Shown: in pieces, positions 1 to 6,966 of the stretch
How positions within the stretch are numbered: position 1 is the stretch's first letter
Layout: every line of letters begins with the position of its first letter
The notes under the pieces: generated by a model
Seen by the model: only the letters and a program-made list of their open reading frames with translations
Told to the model about the DNA's origin: nothing
Database searches by the model: none
Made by a program: the position numbers and the translations under genes
NCBI GenBank assembly: GCA_949740725.1
Contig: CATJIO010000120.1
Location: 1 to 38,917 of the forward strand
DNA length: 38,917 bases
DNA from: an uncultured Lachnospiraceae bacterium
GTDB taxonomy: Bacteria > Bacillota > Clostridia > Lachnospirales > Lachnospiraceae
Reading direction: 5' to 3'

Positions 1-1
1 G

Positions 2-379
2 CGTGGCGACTGGGATCAGGCAAAGGGCCAGCAGCTGACCCAGGATGCGTTAACCCAGTTTGGCGAGGACGTAGAAGTTGTATTCTGTAACAACGACGCG
101 ATGGCTCTGGGTGCATTACAGGCTATCGAGGCAGCTGGACGTAAGGTAAATGAGGACATCTACTTAGTAGGCGTTGACGCATTAACCGAGGCTGTTCAGA
201 ACGTATTAGACGGCAAGATGACTGGCACTGTATTTAACGATCACATCGCTCAGGCGAAGTCTGCTGCAGATATCGCTGTTTCCTTCTTAAAGGGCGAGGA
301 TGTTGCTCCGGTAAATATGGTAGACTACACAAAGGTTACCACAGAGAATGCTCAGGCAGTGTTAGACGCTCTTAAGTAA
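2..379 (+). CDS. mglB: Galactose/methylgalactoside ABC transporter substrate-binding protein, C-terminal part
   Basis: This is the last 125 codons of a sugar-binding lipoprotein; the start lies left of the window. The fragment reads in one frame from base 2 (RGDWDQAKGQQL...) and carries the NNDAMALGAL and VGVDAL motifs typical of the periplasmic-binding type 1 sugar-binding fold, close to MglB. The protein would capture galactose or methylgalactosides outside the membrane and deliver them to the MglC channel driven by MglA. mglA and mglC follow on the same strand. A long-range stem and a terminator-like hairpin lie between this gene and mglA, which would let the binding protein be made in excess of the ATPase and permease. 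The family assignment is good; the exact sugar is inferred from the MglA/MglC neighbours. Confidence 0.9.
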   Translation, partial: RGDWDQAKGQQLTQDALTQFGEDVEVVFCNNDAMALGALQAIEAAGRKVNEDIYLVGVDALTEAVQNVLDGKMTGTVFNDHIAQAKSAADIAVSFLKGEDVAPVNMVDYTKVTTENAQAVLDALK

Positions 380-391
380 TGAAGATATAAA

Positions 392-459
392 GTAGCTGTT
401 CAGTAAGCCTGTGCCCTTGCCGCGCTGATCGTAAAAGTAGGGAAGGGAAAAACAGCTAC
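392..459 (+). repeat. Long-range inverted repeat in the mglB-mglA spacer
   Basis: GTAGCTGTT at 392-400 is exactly complementary to AACAGCTAC at 451-459, enclosing about 50 bases. It sits just after the mglB stop and just before the stronger hairpin at 478-511. It could stabilise the 3' end of the mglB message; this role is inferred. Confidence 0.5.
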
Positions 460-477
460 GATGTAAATTTGCTTAAT

Positions 478-516
478 ATAGAGTGTATCATTCGCTGATG
501 ATACACTCTATTTTTT
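478..516 (+). terminator. Intrinsic terminator/attenuator between mglB and mglA
   Basis: A perfect 14-bp stem (478-491 with 498-511), a 6-base loop and a run of T at 511-516 form a textbook intrinsic terminator. It lies inside the operon: the mglA ribosome site begins only two bases after the T run. Partial read-through would give high MglB and lower MglA/MglC. Confidence 0.85.
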
Positions 517-532
517 GAAAGGAGACAAAGGG

Positions 533-2047
533 ATGGCAGAGTACAGACTGGAAATGGAAGACGTATCGAAAAGCTTCCCGGGAGTAAAGGCCTTGGATGG
601 GGTTCATTTAAAGGTACGGCCTGGCACGGTTCATGCTCTGATGGGGGAAAATGGAGCAGGAAAATCCACATTGATGAAGTGTTTATTCGGTATCTATAAG
701 ATGGATACCGGCGCTATCCGGATCGACGGCGAGCCAACCGCAATCGAGAATCCAGATGACGCACTGCACAAGGGTCTGGCCATGGTGCATCAGGAGCTGC
801 AGCCCATACCGGATCGGACCATCGCAGAGAATATGTACTTGGGGCGTTACCCAATGAAAAAGATCGGGCCCTTCGGCATGGTGGATCATAAAACCATGAA
901 TGAAGAGGCGGAAAAGTGGCTAAAGGATGTAAAGATGGATTTTGATCCCAAGTCAAAGCTGGGGACCTTATCGATTGGACAAATGCAGTCTGTGGAAATC
1001 GCCAAGGCTGTTTCCCAGAATGCAAAACTTGTGATTTTGGATGAACCCACCTCTTCTCTGACGGATAATGAGGTAGAAGCTTTATTCCGCATTATCCGGG
1101 ATTTAAAATCCAGAGGTGTTTCTATGATATACATTTCCCATAAGATGGCGGAGATCCGGCAGATTGCCGATGATATCACCATCATGCGTGATGGAACTTA
1201 TGTAGGTTCTTGGGAAGTGAAGGATATTTCCGACGACGAGATCGTGCGGCAGATGGTAGGACGGGAGCTGACCAATGTCTACCCGCCCAAGGGCGATTAC
1301 CGGACGGATGAGGTGGTTTTGGAGGTCAATGACCTGTGTTCCATCCATCCCCGTTCTTTCCAGCACTGTTCCTTTAAGCTGAGAAAAGGAGAGATCTTAG
1401 GCTTTGGCGGACTGGTAGGGGCTCAGCGGACAGAGATTATGGAAGCCATCTTCGGTATGCGTGGCATCGCCAGTGGCCAGGTGCTGGTAAAAGGGCGGCC
1501 GGTGAATATCAAGCGCCCGGCAGACGCCATCCGGGAGGGCATCGGCATGATCACCGAGGACCGCCGGGGAACTGGTATCCTGGGCTGCCTTTCTATCGCG
1601 GACAATGTTTCGATTTCCTCTTTGAATCACTATCTGGAAGGCAATGTGATGCTGAATCACAAAAAGATCGAAGGTCTGGTACAGGACAACGTAGGAAAGC
1701 TGAGCATCAAGACGCCCAGCAGCAGGACGTTGATTCAGTCCTTATCCGGCGGTAACCAGCAGAAGGTAATCATCGCCAGATGGCTGGCCAATAACCCGGA
1801 TGTGTTAATCATGGATGAGCCTACCCGAGGTATTGATGTAGGCGCCAAGTACGAGATCTACCAGATCATGATTGAACTGGTGCGCCAGGGCAAGTCTATC
1901 ATTATGATCTCCTCTGAGATGCCGGAGCTTCTGGGCATGTCGAACCGCGTGGTGGTAATGTGCAACGGCCACGTGACCGGAGAGCTGGAAGGCGAGGAGG
2001 CAACTCAGGAGAGGGTTATGAGCTATGCAACCCAGTTTGAGAATTAG
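533..2047 (+). CDS. mglA: Galactose/methylgalactoside ABC importer ATP-binding protein
   Basis: A 504-residue protein with two ABC ATPase domains in tandem, the usual size and layout for sugar importers of the MglA/RbsA/AraG class. Domain 1 has Walker A GENGAGKST, signature LSIGQ and Walker B LVILDEPTSS. Domain 2 has a degenerate Walker A (GGLVGAQRTE), signature LSGGNQQK and Walker B VLIMDEPTRGID, as is normal for the family. It powers sugar uptake through MglC on the inner face of the membrane. The ATG at 533 is chosen because AAAGGAG lies 8 bases upstream; an in-frame TTG at 515 falls inside the terminator T run and is unlikely. mglC follows 13 bases downstream. Confidence 0.95.
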   Translation: MAEYRLEMEDVSKSFPGVKALDGVHLKVRPGTVHALMGENGAGKSTLMKCLFGIYKMDTGAIRIDGEPTAIENPDDALHKGLAMVHQELQPIPDRTIAENMYLGRYPMKKIGPFGMVDHKTMNEEAEKWLKDVKMDFDPKSKLGTLSIGQMQSVEIAKAVSQNAKLVILDEPTSSLTDNEVEALFRIIRDLKSRGVSMIYISHKMAEIRQIADDITIMRDGTYVGSWEVKDISDDEIVRQMVGRELTNVYPPKGDYRTDEVVLEVNDLCSIHPRSFQHCSFKLRKGEILGFGGLVGAQRTEIMEAIFGMRGIASGQVLVKGRPVNIKRPADAIREGIGMITEDRRGTGILGCLSIADNVSISSLNHYLEGNVMLNHKKIEGLVQDNVGKLSIKTPSSRTLIQSLSGGNQQKVIIARWLANNPDVLIMDEPTRGIDVGAKYEIYQIMIELVRQGKSIIMISSEMPELLGMSNRVVVMCNGHVTGELEGEEATQERVMSYATQFEN

Positions 2048-2060
2048 GGAGGATAAAAGA

Positions 2061-3059
2061 ATGAGTAAGAAAATGGATTGGAAGCAATTCCTGATCAATT
2101 ATGGAATCATCTGTGTATTAGGCCTTCTGGTTATCTACACCGGTATTATGAGGCCCAAATTCTTCACCTTAAGAAACTTACAGAGTATTGCCTTGAATGT
2201 GGCGCCTCGTTTCATCATCGCGGTGGGTGTGTCCGGCTGTCTGATCACCAAGGGTACAGACCTTTCTGCAGGGCGTATGGTAGGACTTGCCGCCTGTATT
2301 TCCGGTACTCTGCTCCAGAAGGCAGATTACTCCGGCCGCTTTGAGCTGACCAAGAACTTACCGGATTTTCCCGCATGGTGGGTATTCGCGGTGCTGATTA
2401 TCGTGATGTTGATCTGCGCAATCTTTGGTTTGATTAACGGACTGGTGGTTTCCTATTTAAGTGTGCCGGCATTCATCGGCACCCTGGGTATGCAGCTGAT
2501 GGTATACGGCATCTGTCTGGTTTACACCGATGCAACGCCTATTGGTGGTTACCGGAATGACTATACTTATGTGGCTACCGGAAGCTTTTTAAAGATTCCT
2601 TTCTTGTTCTGGATCGCGCTGGTGGTAGGGCTTTTAATGTGGTTCCTGTACAATATGACCCCTCACGGTAAATATATGTATGCTATCGGCGGCAATGAGC
2701 AGGCAGCCGAGGTTTCTGGCGTAAATGTAAAGCGCAGCAAGATCATCATCTATGTGATGGCGGCAATGCTCTATGCCTTAGCAGGCTTTCTCCTGGGAGC
2801 CAAGGCAGGTGGAACCTCAGTAAATATGGGTAATGGCTACGAGCTGGAGGCCATCGCGGCCTGTACTATCGGCGGCGTGTCCGTAAACGGTGGTATCGGT
2901 AAGGTATCCGGTGTGCTCATTGGAGTTATGGTGTTCGAGCTTCTGAAATCCGCTATGCAGTTTTTGGGACTGGAGACCAACTACCAGTATATCGTACAGG
3001 GTATTGTTATCATCGTTTCCATTGCTTTGGATATCCGGAAATATATTGCGAAGAAGTAA
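2061..3059 (+). CDS. mglC: Galactose/methylgalactoside ABC importer permease
   Basis: A 332-residue polytopic membrane protein of the BPD_transp_2 family. It opens with hydrophobic segments (FLINYGIICVLGLLVIYTGI) and carries family signatures such as TKGTDLSAGRMVGL, INGLVVSYLSVPAFIGTLG and the cytoplasmic loop YAIGGNEQAAEVSGVNVKR, which contacts the ATPase. It forms the sugar channel with MglA and MglB. The ATG at 2061 is used because GGGAGG lies just upstream (2047-2052); a longer in-frame start at 2025 would overlap mglA extensively and has no ribosome site. A strong terminator at 3074-3105 ends the operon. Confidence 0.95.
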   Translation: MSKKMDWKQFLINYGIICVLGLLVIYTGIMRPKFFTLRNLQSIALNVAPRFIIAVGVSGCLITKGTDLSAGRMVGLAACISGTLLQKADYSGRFELTKNLPDFPAWWVFAVLIIVMLICAIFGLINGLVVSYLSVPAFIGTLGMQLMVYGICLVYTDATPIGGYRNDYTYVATGSFLKIPFLFWIALVVGLLMWFLYNMTPHGKYMYAIGGNEQAAEVSGVNVKRSKIIIYVMAAMLYALAGFLLGAKAGGTSVNMGNGYELEAIAACTIGGVSVNGGIGKVSGVLIGVMVFELLKSAMQFLGLETNYQYIVQGIVIIVSIALDIRKYIAKK

Positions 3060-3073
3060 AGCAGATATGGAAG

Positions 3074-3105
3074 AAAGCGCCGCGGCATCATGGCGGCGCT
3101 TTTTC
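3074..3105 (+). terminator. Terminator of the mgl operon
   Basis: A perfect 10-bp stem, AAAGCGCCGC (3074-3083) with GCGGCGCTTT (3093-3102), is followed by T-rich sequence. It lies between mglC and the convergent CYTH gene and may serve both strands. Confidence 0.85.
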
Positions 3106-3108
3106 TTA

Positions 3109-3573
3109 TTAGGAAAATGCGTCTGATAAAGGCCCACAGGCTAAACGACTGTTCTGATATTCCCCACTGAGGGTAACATCCCGTCCAAACCAGGAGGGAG
3201 GGGTAAAGTGTTCTGCCTCTTCCAGGGAAGGAAACTCGACTTCCGCCAGGATCAGGCCGTCATAGTCCCCTTCAAATATGTCCAGCTCAATGGTCAGGTG
3301 ATCGCCCAAAGGTATCCGATAGCGCCGCTTTTCCAGGATAATTCCATCCGCCTTTTTGAGCAGATGCTGGTAGGATTCCCGGTTGAGGGGAAGGTTATAC
3401 TCTTCCCGGGCTAACAGGCCCTTGCCTTTGTAAGTGAGATAATACGATTCATCTTCCTTCCGGACCCGAACCACAGGAGATGTGCTGAGATAACCCTGCT
3501 GGAGATGGCGAAAGGGGTAGGTGTGGTAATCTTGGGGAGGCTGTTCGATCAGATATTTTCGTTCGATTTCCAT
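3109..3573 (-). CDS. CYTH domain-containing protein (triphosphate tunnel metalloenzyme family)
   Basis: A 154-residue protein starting MEIERKYLI, which is the ExExK signature (E2, E4, K6) of the CYTH/triphosphate tunnel family. The rest alternates charged beta-strand segments (VVRVRKEDESYYLTYKG, LTIELDIFEGDYDGLILAEVEF) as expected for the eight-stranded tunnel, and the length matches bacterial single-domain members. Characterised relatives hydrolyse inorganic triphosphate or thiamine triphosphate, or act as class IV adenylate cyclase; which applies here cannot be told. A TAAGGAGA ribosome site sits before the ATG, and a promoter-like TTGATC-N17-TATCAT lies at 3624-3652. It converges on mglC and is otherwise isolated. 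Confidence 0.85.
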   Translation of the reverse strand: MEIERKYLIEQPPQDYHTYPFRHLQQGYLSTSPVVRVRKEDESYYLTYKGKGLLAREEYNLPLNRESYQHLLKKADGIILEKRRYRIPLGDHLTIELDIFEGDYDGLILAEVEFPSLEEAEHFTPPSWFGRDVTLSGEYQNSRLACGPLSDAFS

Positions 3574-3623
3574 GGCGTGTTCTCCTTATTTTGGGATGGA
3601 TTGGGTGTAGTGTCACTGTTATT

Positions 3624-3652
3624 ATGATACCGCAGGACAGGAACAAGATCAA
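3624..3652 (-). promoter_or_regulatory. Predicted promoter for the CYTH gene
   Basis: On the minus strand TTGATC (3652-3647) and TATCAT (3629-3624) are separated by 17 bases, upstream of the CYTH start at 3573. Confidence 0.5.
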
Positions 3653-3715
3653 CTATGATTGATGGTTGGCAGAGGAAACAGCAAAATAAGTGTGGATAAT
3701 CCGAAGGAGGGTTTT

Positions 3716-3970
3716 ATGAAAAAGAGAGAAAATTTGTCCCAGATAAGATTATCAGATTCCCAGAGAGAGAAGCTGAAGGAGGAAATCAAGGCCTTCTATT
3801 TTGATGTGCGGGGAGAAGAAATCGGCATGATTGAACAGATGCAGCTGTTAGAATTGTTTGAAGAGAAGATGGCGCCGGTTATCTATAACAGGGCCCTTGA
3901 CGACGCCAAAAGGTGGTTTAGCCAGATGATGGACAATCTGGATTCAGATTATTATGCACTATATCGTTAA
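3716..3970 (+). CDS. DUF2164 family protein
   Basis: An 84-residue protein matching the small DUF2164 family by its pattern: an N-terminal helix IRLSDSQREKLKEEIKAF, a central EEIGMIEQMQLLELFEEK segment, and a C-terminal YNRALDDAKRWFSQ...DSDYYAL segment. It is acidic, soluble and without catalytic motifs; the family has no assigned function. The ATG at 3716 is preceded by AAGGAGG with 5 bases spacing, so the longer in-frame start at 3659 is rejected. It stands alone between a divergent CYTH gene and a terminator at 4027-4057. Confidence 0.8.
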   Translation: MKKRENLSQIRLSDSQREKLKEEIKAFYFDVRGEEIGMIEQMQLLELFEEKMAPVIYNRALDDAKRWFSQMMDNLDSDYYALYR

Positions 3971-4026
3971 TTTTGATCATGCAGAAATGAGCTTTTCATC
4001 TCCGGTTGATGTTCAGATAATATTGG

Positions 4027-4057
4027 GAATCCTTTGCTGACGAAAGGATTCTTTTTT
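4027..4057 (+). terminator. Terminator after the DUF2164 gene
   Basis: GAATCCTTT (4027-4035) pairs perfectly with AAAGGATTC (4043-4051), followed by six T (4052-4057). The rest of the gap to the marR gene (4058-4174) shows no recognisable gene. Confidence 0.85.
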
Positions 4058-4174
4058 ATTTAACTATACCCTTTGTCCACGGAGGGGATCATACCGATAA
4101 TCTGCTTAGGCTGGCCGATTAGATCTGGTTTTGCTGGCGGCAACATGAATAAGAATATGAGTAAATAAAAAATC

Positions 4175-4203
4175 TTGACAATCGTATGATATCGTACTAT
4201 AAT
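4175..4203 (+). promoter_or_regulatory. Consensus sigma-A promoter of the marR-MATE operon
   Basis: TTGACA at 4175-4180 and TATAAT at 4198-4203 with a 17-base spacer: a perfect consensus promoter. Unrepressed it would be very strong, which fits the presence of repressor-like half-sites in and just after it. Confidence 0.9.
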
Positions 4204-4224
4204 CAACAATACGATTTCGTACTA
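4181..4224 (+). promoter_or_regulatory. Probable MarR operator
   Basis: ATCGTA occurs at 4181-4186 and again at 4191-4196 (10 bases apart, one helical turn, inside the promoter spacer). A perfect inverted repeat TACGA-TT-TCGTA lies at 4210-4221, just downstream of the -10 box. TCGTACTA is present twice (4192-4199 and 4217-4224). The arrangement predicts autorepression by the MarR protein encoded from 4242. Confidence 0.7.
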
Positions 4225-4241
4225 ACGGAGGTGTTGTACAG

Positions 4242-4679
4242 ATGAATGATCAAAATTTAAAAGTAATGAAGCGCTATAATCATCTAATTGGAGAGATTGA
4301 CCGTGTGTATCATGAGATAGCGCTAAAATTGGAACTCTCTGACAGTGTTATGATGATCCTCTATACGATTTGTGACAGCGGCGTCCGCTGCCCGCTTCAG
4401 GATATCTGCAAGCGTTCTGGATTAAGCAAGCAGACCATTAATTCTGCGCTCCGGAAAATGGAGGCGGAGGGGTTGATCTTTTTGACCTCCTCCAGTGGGA
4501 AGAACAAGGACGTCTGCCTGACCGAAGAGGGAATATGCCTGATGAATCGAACTGCAGGGAGGGTGCTGCAGATGGAGAATGACATTATGGCGGCCTGGCC
4601 CAAGGAGGATGTGGAGAAATATCTGGAGCTGACCAAACGCTTCCTCCTGGATCTTCAACAGAAGGCGAAAGAACTGTAA
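4242..4679 (+). CDS. MarR family transcriptional regulator
   Basis: A 145-residue winged-helix regulator. The recognition region is LQDICKRSGLSKQTINSALRKMEAEGLIF, followed by the wing LTSSSGKNKDVCLTEEG, in the usual MarR order with flanking dimerisation helices. It probably represses its own operon, which contains the MATE exporter starting 13 bases downstream and a broken MFS gene; MarR proteins commonly release DNA on binding a small molecule that the exporter handles. The consensus promoter and paired half-sites directly upstream (4175-4224) support autoregulation. The ligand is unknown. The start has GGAGG 10 bases upstream. Confidence 0.9.
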   Translation: MNDQNLKVMKRYNHLIGEIDRVYHEIALKLELSDSVMMILYTICDSGVRCPLQDICKRSGLSKQTINSALRKMEAEGLIFLTSSSGKNKDVCLTEEGICLMNRTAGRVLQMENDIMAAWPKEDVEKYLELTKRFLLDLQQKAKEL

Positions 4680-4692
4680 AGGAGGGAAAGAG

Positions 4693-6057
4693 ATGATACA
4701 GTTGTGGGATCACTTTAATTATCAGCGCTTACTGCGATTCACTTTCCCCTCGGTGGTTATGTTGGTGTTTACCTCCATCTATGGCGTGGTAGACGGGTTT
4801 TTCGTGTCAAATTTCGTGGGGAAAACGCCCTTTGCCGCGGTAAATTTTATTATCCCTCTTCTGATGATTTTGGGCAGCGTTGGCTTTATGTTCGGCACCG
4901 GAGGCGGCGCGATGATTGGAAAGACTCTGGGCGAGGGCAAACCGAAGCAGGCCAAGGAGCTATTTTCCTTGATCGTGGCCATTTCCCTGGTGTGCGGCGT
5001 GACGCTGGAGGCGCTGGGATTCCTGTTTTTAAGGCCGGCGGCGGTGGTGATGGGCGCCAGGGGACAGCTTCTGGAGGACTGCGTCCTCTACGGAAGAGTG
5101 TGCCTTCTTGCCCTTCCTTTTTATATTTTGCAGTATGAATTTCAATGTCTTTTTGCAACTGCAGGAAAGCCGAAGCTGGGGCTTTACGTCACTATAGCGG
5201 CAGGTGCGGCAAATATGATACTGGATGCCCTATTCGTGGCAGTATTTCGCTGGGGATTAGTAGGGGCGGCGGGAGCCACGGCACTGAGCCAGTTTGTAGG
5301 AGGCGTTATCCCGCTATATTATTTTGGACGGAAGAATTCTAGCCTTTTGCAGCTTACCCCATGTAGGTTTGACGGGGCGGCCCTGGTGAAAATCTGCATC
5401 AATGGCTCATCAGAGTTGATGAGCAATATTTCCATGTCGGTGGTCAGCATGCTTTACAATGTGCAGCTTATGCGGTGGGCAGGAGAGAATGGCATTGCCG
5501 CCTATGGCGTGCTGATGTATGTAAGCTTGATTTTCCAGGCTGTGTTTATCGGTTATTCAGTGGGCGCTGCCCCGGTAATCAGTTTCCACCACGGGGCGAA
5601 AAACCGGGCGGAGGTGAAAGGGATTTTGCAGAAGAGCCTGATCTTGACCGGAATTTTTGCCCTGCTGATGTTTGCCGCAGGGCAGACCATGGCAAAGCCC
5701 CTTTCCATGTTGTTTGTGGGATATGATCTGGAACTTTTGCATATGACCATATGGGCCTTTACCATATTTTCCTTCTCCTTTTTATTTTGTGGCTTTGCCA
5801 TCTTTGGATCCGCCTTCTTTACCGCGCTAAATAACGGGCTGGTCTCTGCCCTGATTTCCTTCCTGAGGACGCTGGTGTTTCAATGTATCGCTGTTTTGCT
5901 GCTTCCAATATTCTGGGGGCTGGACGGAATCTGGATCTCCACGGTGGTGGCAGAGATGCTGGCCCTGGCGGTGACGGCCTTGTGCCTGGTAAAAAAACGG
6001 AACACTTATCTGCCGACTGCTGCAGATAGGGATCAACAGTTGAGGGAGGAAACATGA
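4693..6057 (+). CDS. MATE family efflux transporter
   Basis: A 454-residue membrane protein with about 12 hydrophobic segments and the two-fold repeat of the MATE family. N-terminal features include FTFPSVVMLVFTSIYGVVDGFFVSNFVG and a GTGGGAMIGKTLGEGK loop; the second half has the equivalent GYSVGAAPVISFHHGAKN. MATE proteins export cationic drugs or metabolites in exchange for Na+ or H+. It is translated from ATG 4693 behind GGAGGG and follows marR by 13 bases, so it is probably the target of that regulator. Its stop overlaps the ATG of the next (broken) MFS gene as ATGA. The substrate cannot be predicted. Confidence 0.92.
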   Translation: MIQLWDHFNYQRLLRFTFPSVVMLVFTSIYGVVDGFFVSNFVGKTPFAAVNFIIPLLMILGSVGFMFGTGGGAMIGKTLGEGKPKQAKELFSLIVAISLVCGVTLEALGFLFLRPAAVVMGARGQLLEDCVLYGRVCLLALPFYILQYEFQCLFATAGKPKLGLYVTIAAGAANMILDALFVAVFRWGLVGAAGATALSQFVGGVIPLYYFGRKNSSLLQLTPCRFDGAALVKICINGSSELMSNISMSVVSMLYNVQLMRWAGENGIAAYGVLMYVSLIFQAVFIGYSVGAAPVISFHHGAKNRAEVKGILQKSLILTGIFALLMFAAGQTMAKPLSMLFVGYDLELLHMTIWAFTIFSFSFLFCGFAIFGSAFFTALNNGLVSALISFLRTLVFQCIAVLLLPIFWGLDGIWISTVVAEMLALAVTALCLVKKRNTYLPTAADRDQQLREET

Positions 6058-6859
6058 AGAACCAATATAATCGAACGGTGACTGCCTGTTTTGTAGGCTG
6101 CACTCCTTTTATTGCTGGGGCCACGGGGGAGTGGTGTTGCTTTCCACGCTATTTTTCCATTGGGCAGGAATTGATAACTGGAAATTTCTGGCGTGGATAT
6201 GGGCGCTGATTCCCATAGGCAATGGTATTTTGTTTATGAAAGTGCCTATAGCCCCATTGCTCAAAGATGGGGAGACAGGGCTTCGGCTGAAGGATTTGTT
6301 TGGCATCCGGATATTTTGGGTATTGTTGGCGATGATGATCTGTGCGGGAGCCAGCGAACAGGCGGTAAGCCAATGGGCATCTGCTTTTGCAGAGAAGGGG
6401 CTGGGAATTTCCAAGACAGCAGGGGATCTTGCGGGACCAATGGCGTTTGCGATTTTGATGGGATCTTCCAGGGCATTTTATGGAAAGTATGGCGAACATA
6501 TTAATCTAAAACGGTTTATGATCTGCAGCGGCGCTCTGTGTATATTATCTTATTTGGGGATAGCCCTTCTTCCAGTTCCACAGTTGAGTTTGATCGCCTG
6601 CGCAGTCAGCGGGCTGTCTGTGGGGATCCTCTGGCCGGGAACCTTTAGCCGGGCAGCATTAACCATACCCAAAGGCGGGACAGCCATGTTTGCGCTGTTG
6701 GCTTTAGGGGGAGATATTGGCTGTTCCCTGGGGCCAACCCTGGTGGGGATGGTGTCCGGCGCATGGGGAGATAATTTGAAGCTTGGGATTCTGGCAGGGC
6801 TTATCTTTCCTATTTTACTGCTTCTGGGGGTTATTTTCTGCGATTCCTCAATAGCATAA
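6054..6859 (+). pseudogene. MFS transporter, disrupted by an internal deletion and frameshift
   Basis: The ATG at 6054 overlaps the MATE stop and begins a normal-looking MFS N-terminus (MKNQYNRTVTACFVG, first 15 codons). The reading then jumps: from about 6100 the homologous sequence continues in another frame as HSFYCWGHGGVVLLSTLFFHW and runs to 6859 with membrane segments such as IFWVLLAMMICAGASEQAV and the C-terminal half of an MFS protein. About 100 codons covering the first transmembrane helices are missing compared with the roughly 390-residue family, and the join is out of frame, so no functional carrier can be made from the ATG. The remaining open frame (about 245 codons, possible GTG at 6131) could at most give a half-protein. 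Operon position suggests it once shared regulation with the MATE pump. Confidence 0.85.
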
Positions 6860-6928
6860 TGCCAGGAGCAAAGGATGAACAATACGACAGGTCTTGCCTA
6901 TAGGAGGATTATGGGCTTGGGATCAGAT

Positions 6929-6959
6929 AAACGCGTCTGCCGCTGCGGCAGACGCGTTT
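6929..6959. terminator. Hairpin between convergent MFS remnant and M20 gene
   Basis: AAACGCGTCTGCC (6929-6941) pairs perfectly with GGCAGACGCGTTT (6947-6959). It lies eight bases from the stop of the convergent M20 gene, so it may terminate both strands; the T tracts are short. Confidence 0.65.
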
Positions 6960-6966
6960 GTGAATA

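Noticed and set aside
6131-6859. The GTG-initiated frame as an intact short transporter
   Set aside because: The homology continues upstream out of frame and the N-terminal codons of the same gene are still present at 6054, so this is the rear part of a broken MFS gene.
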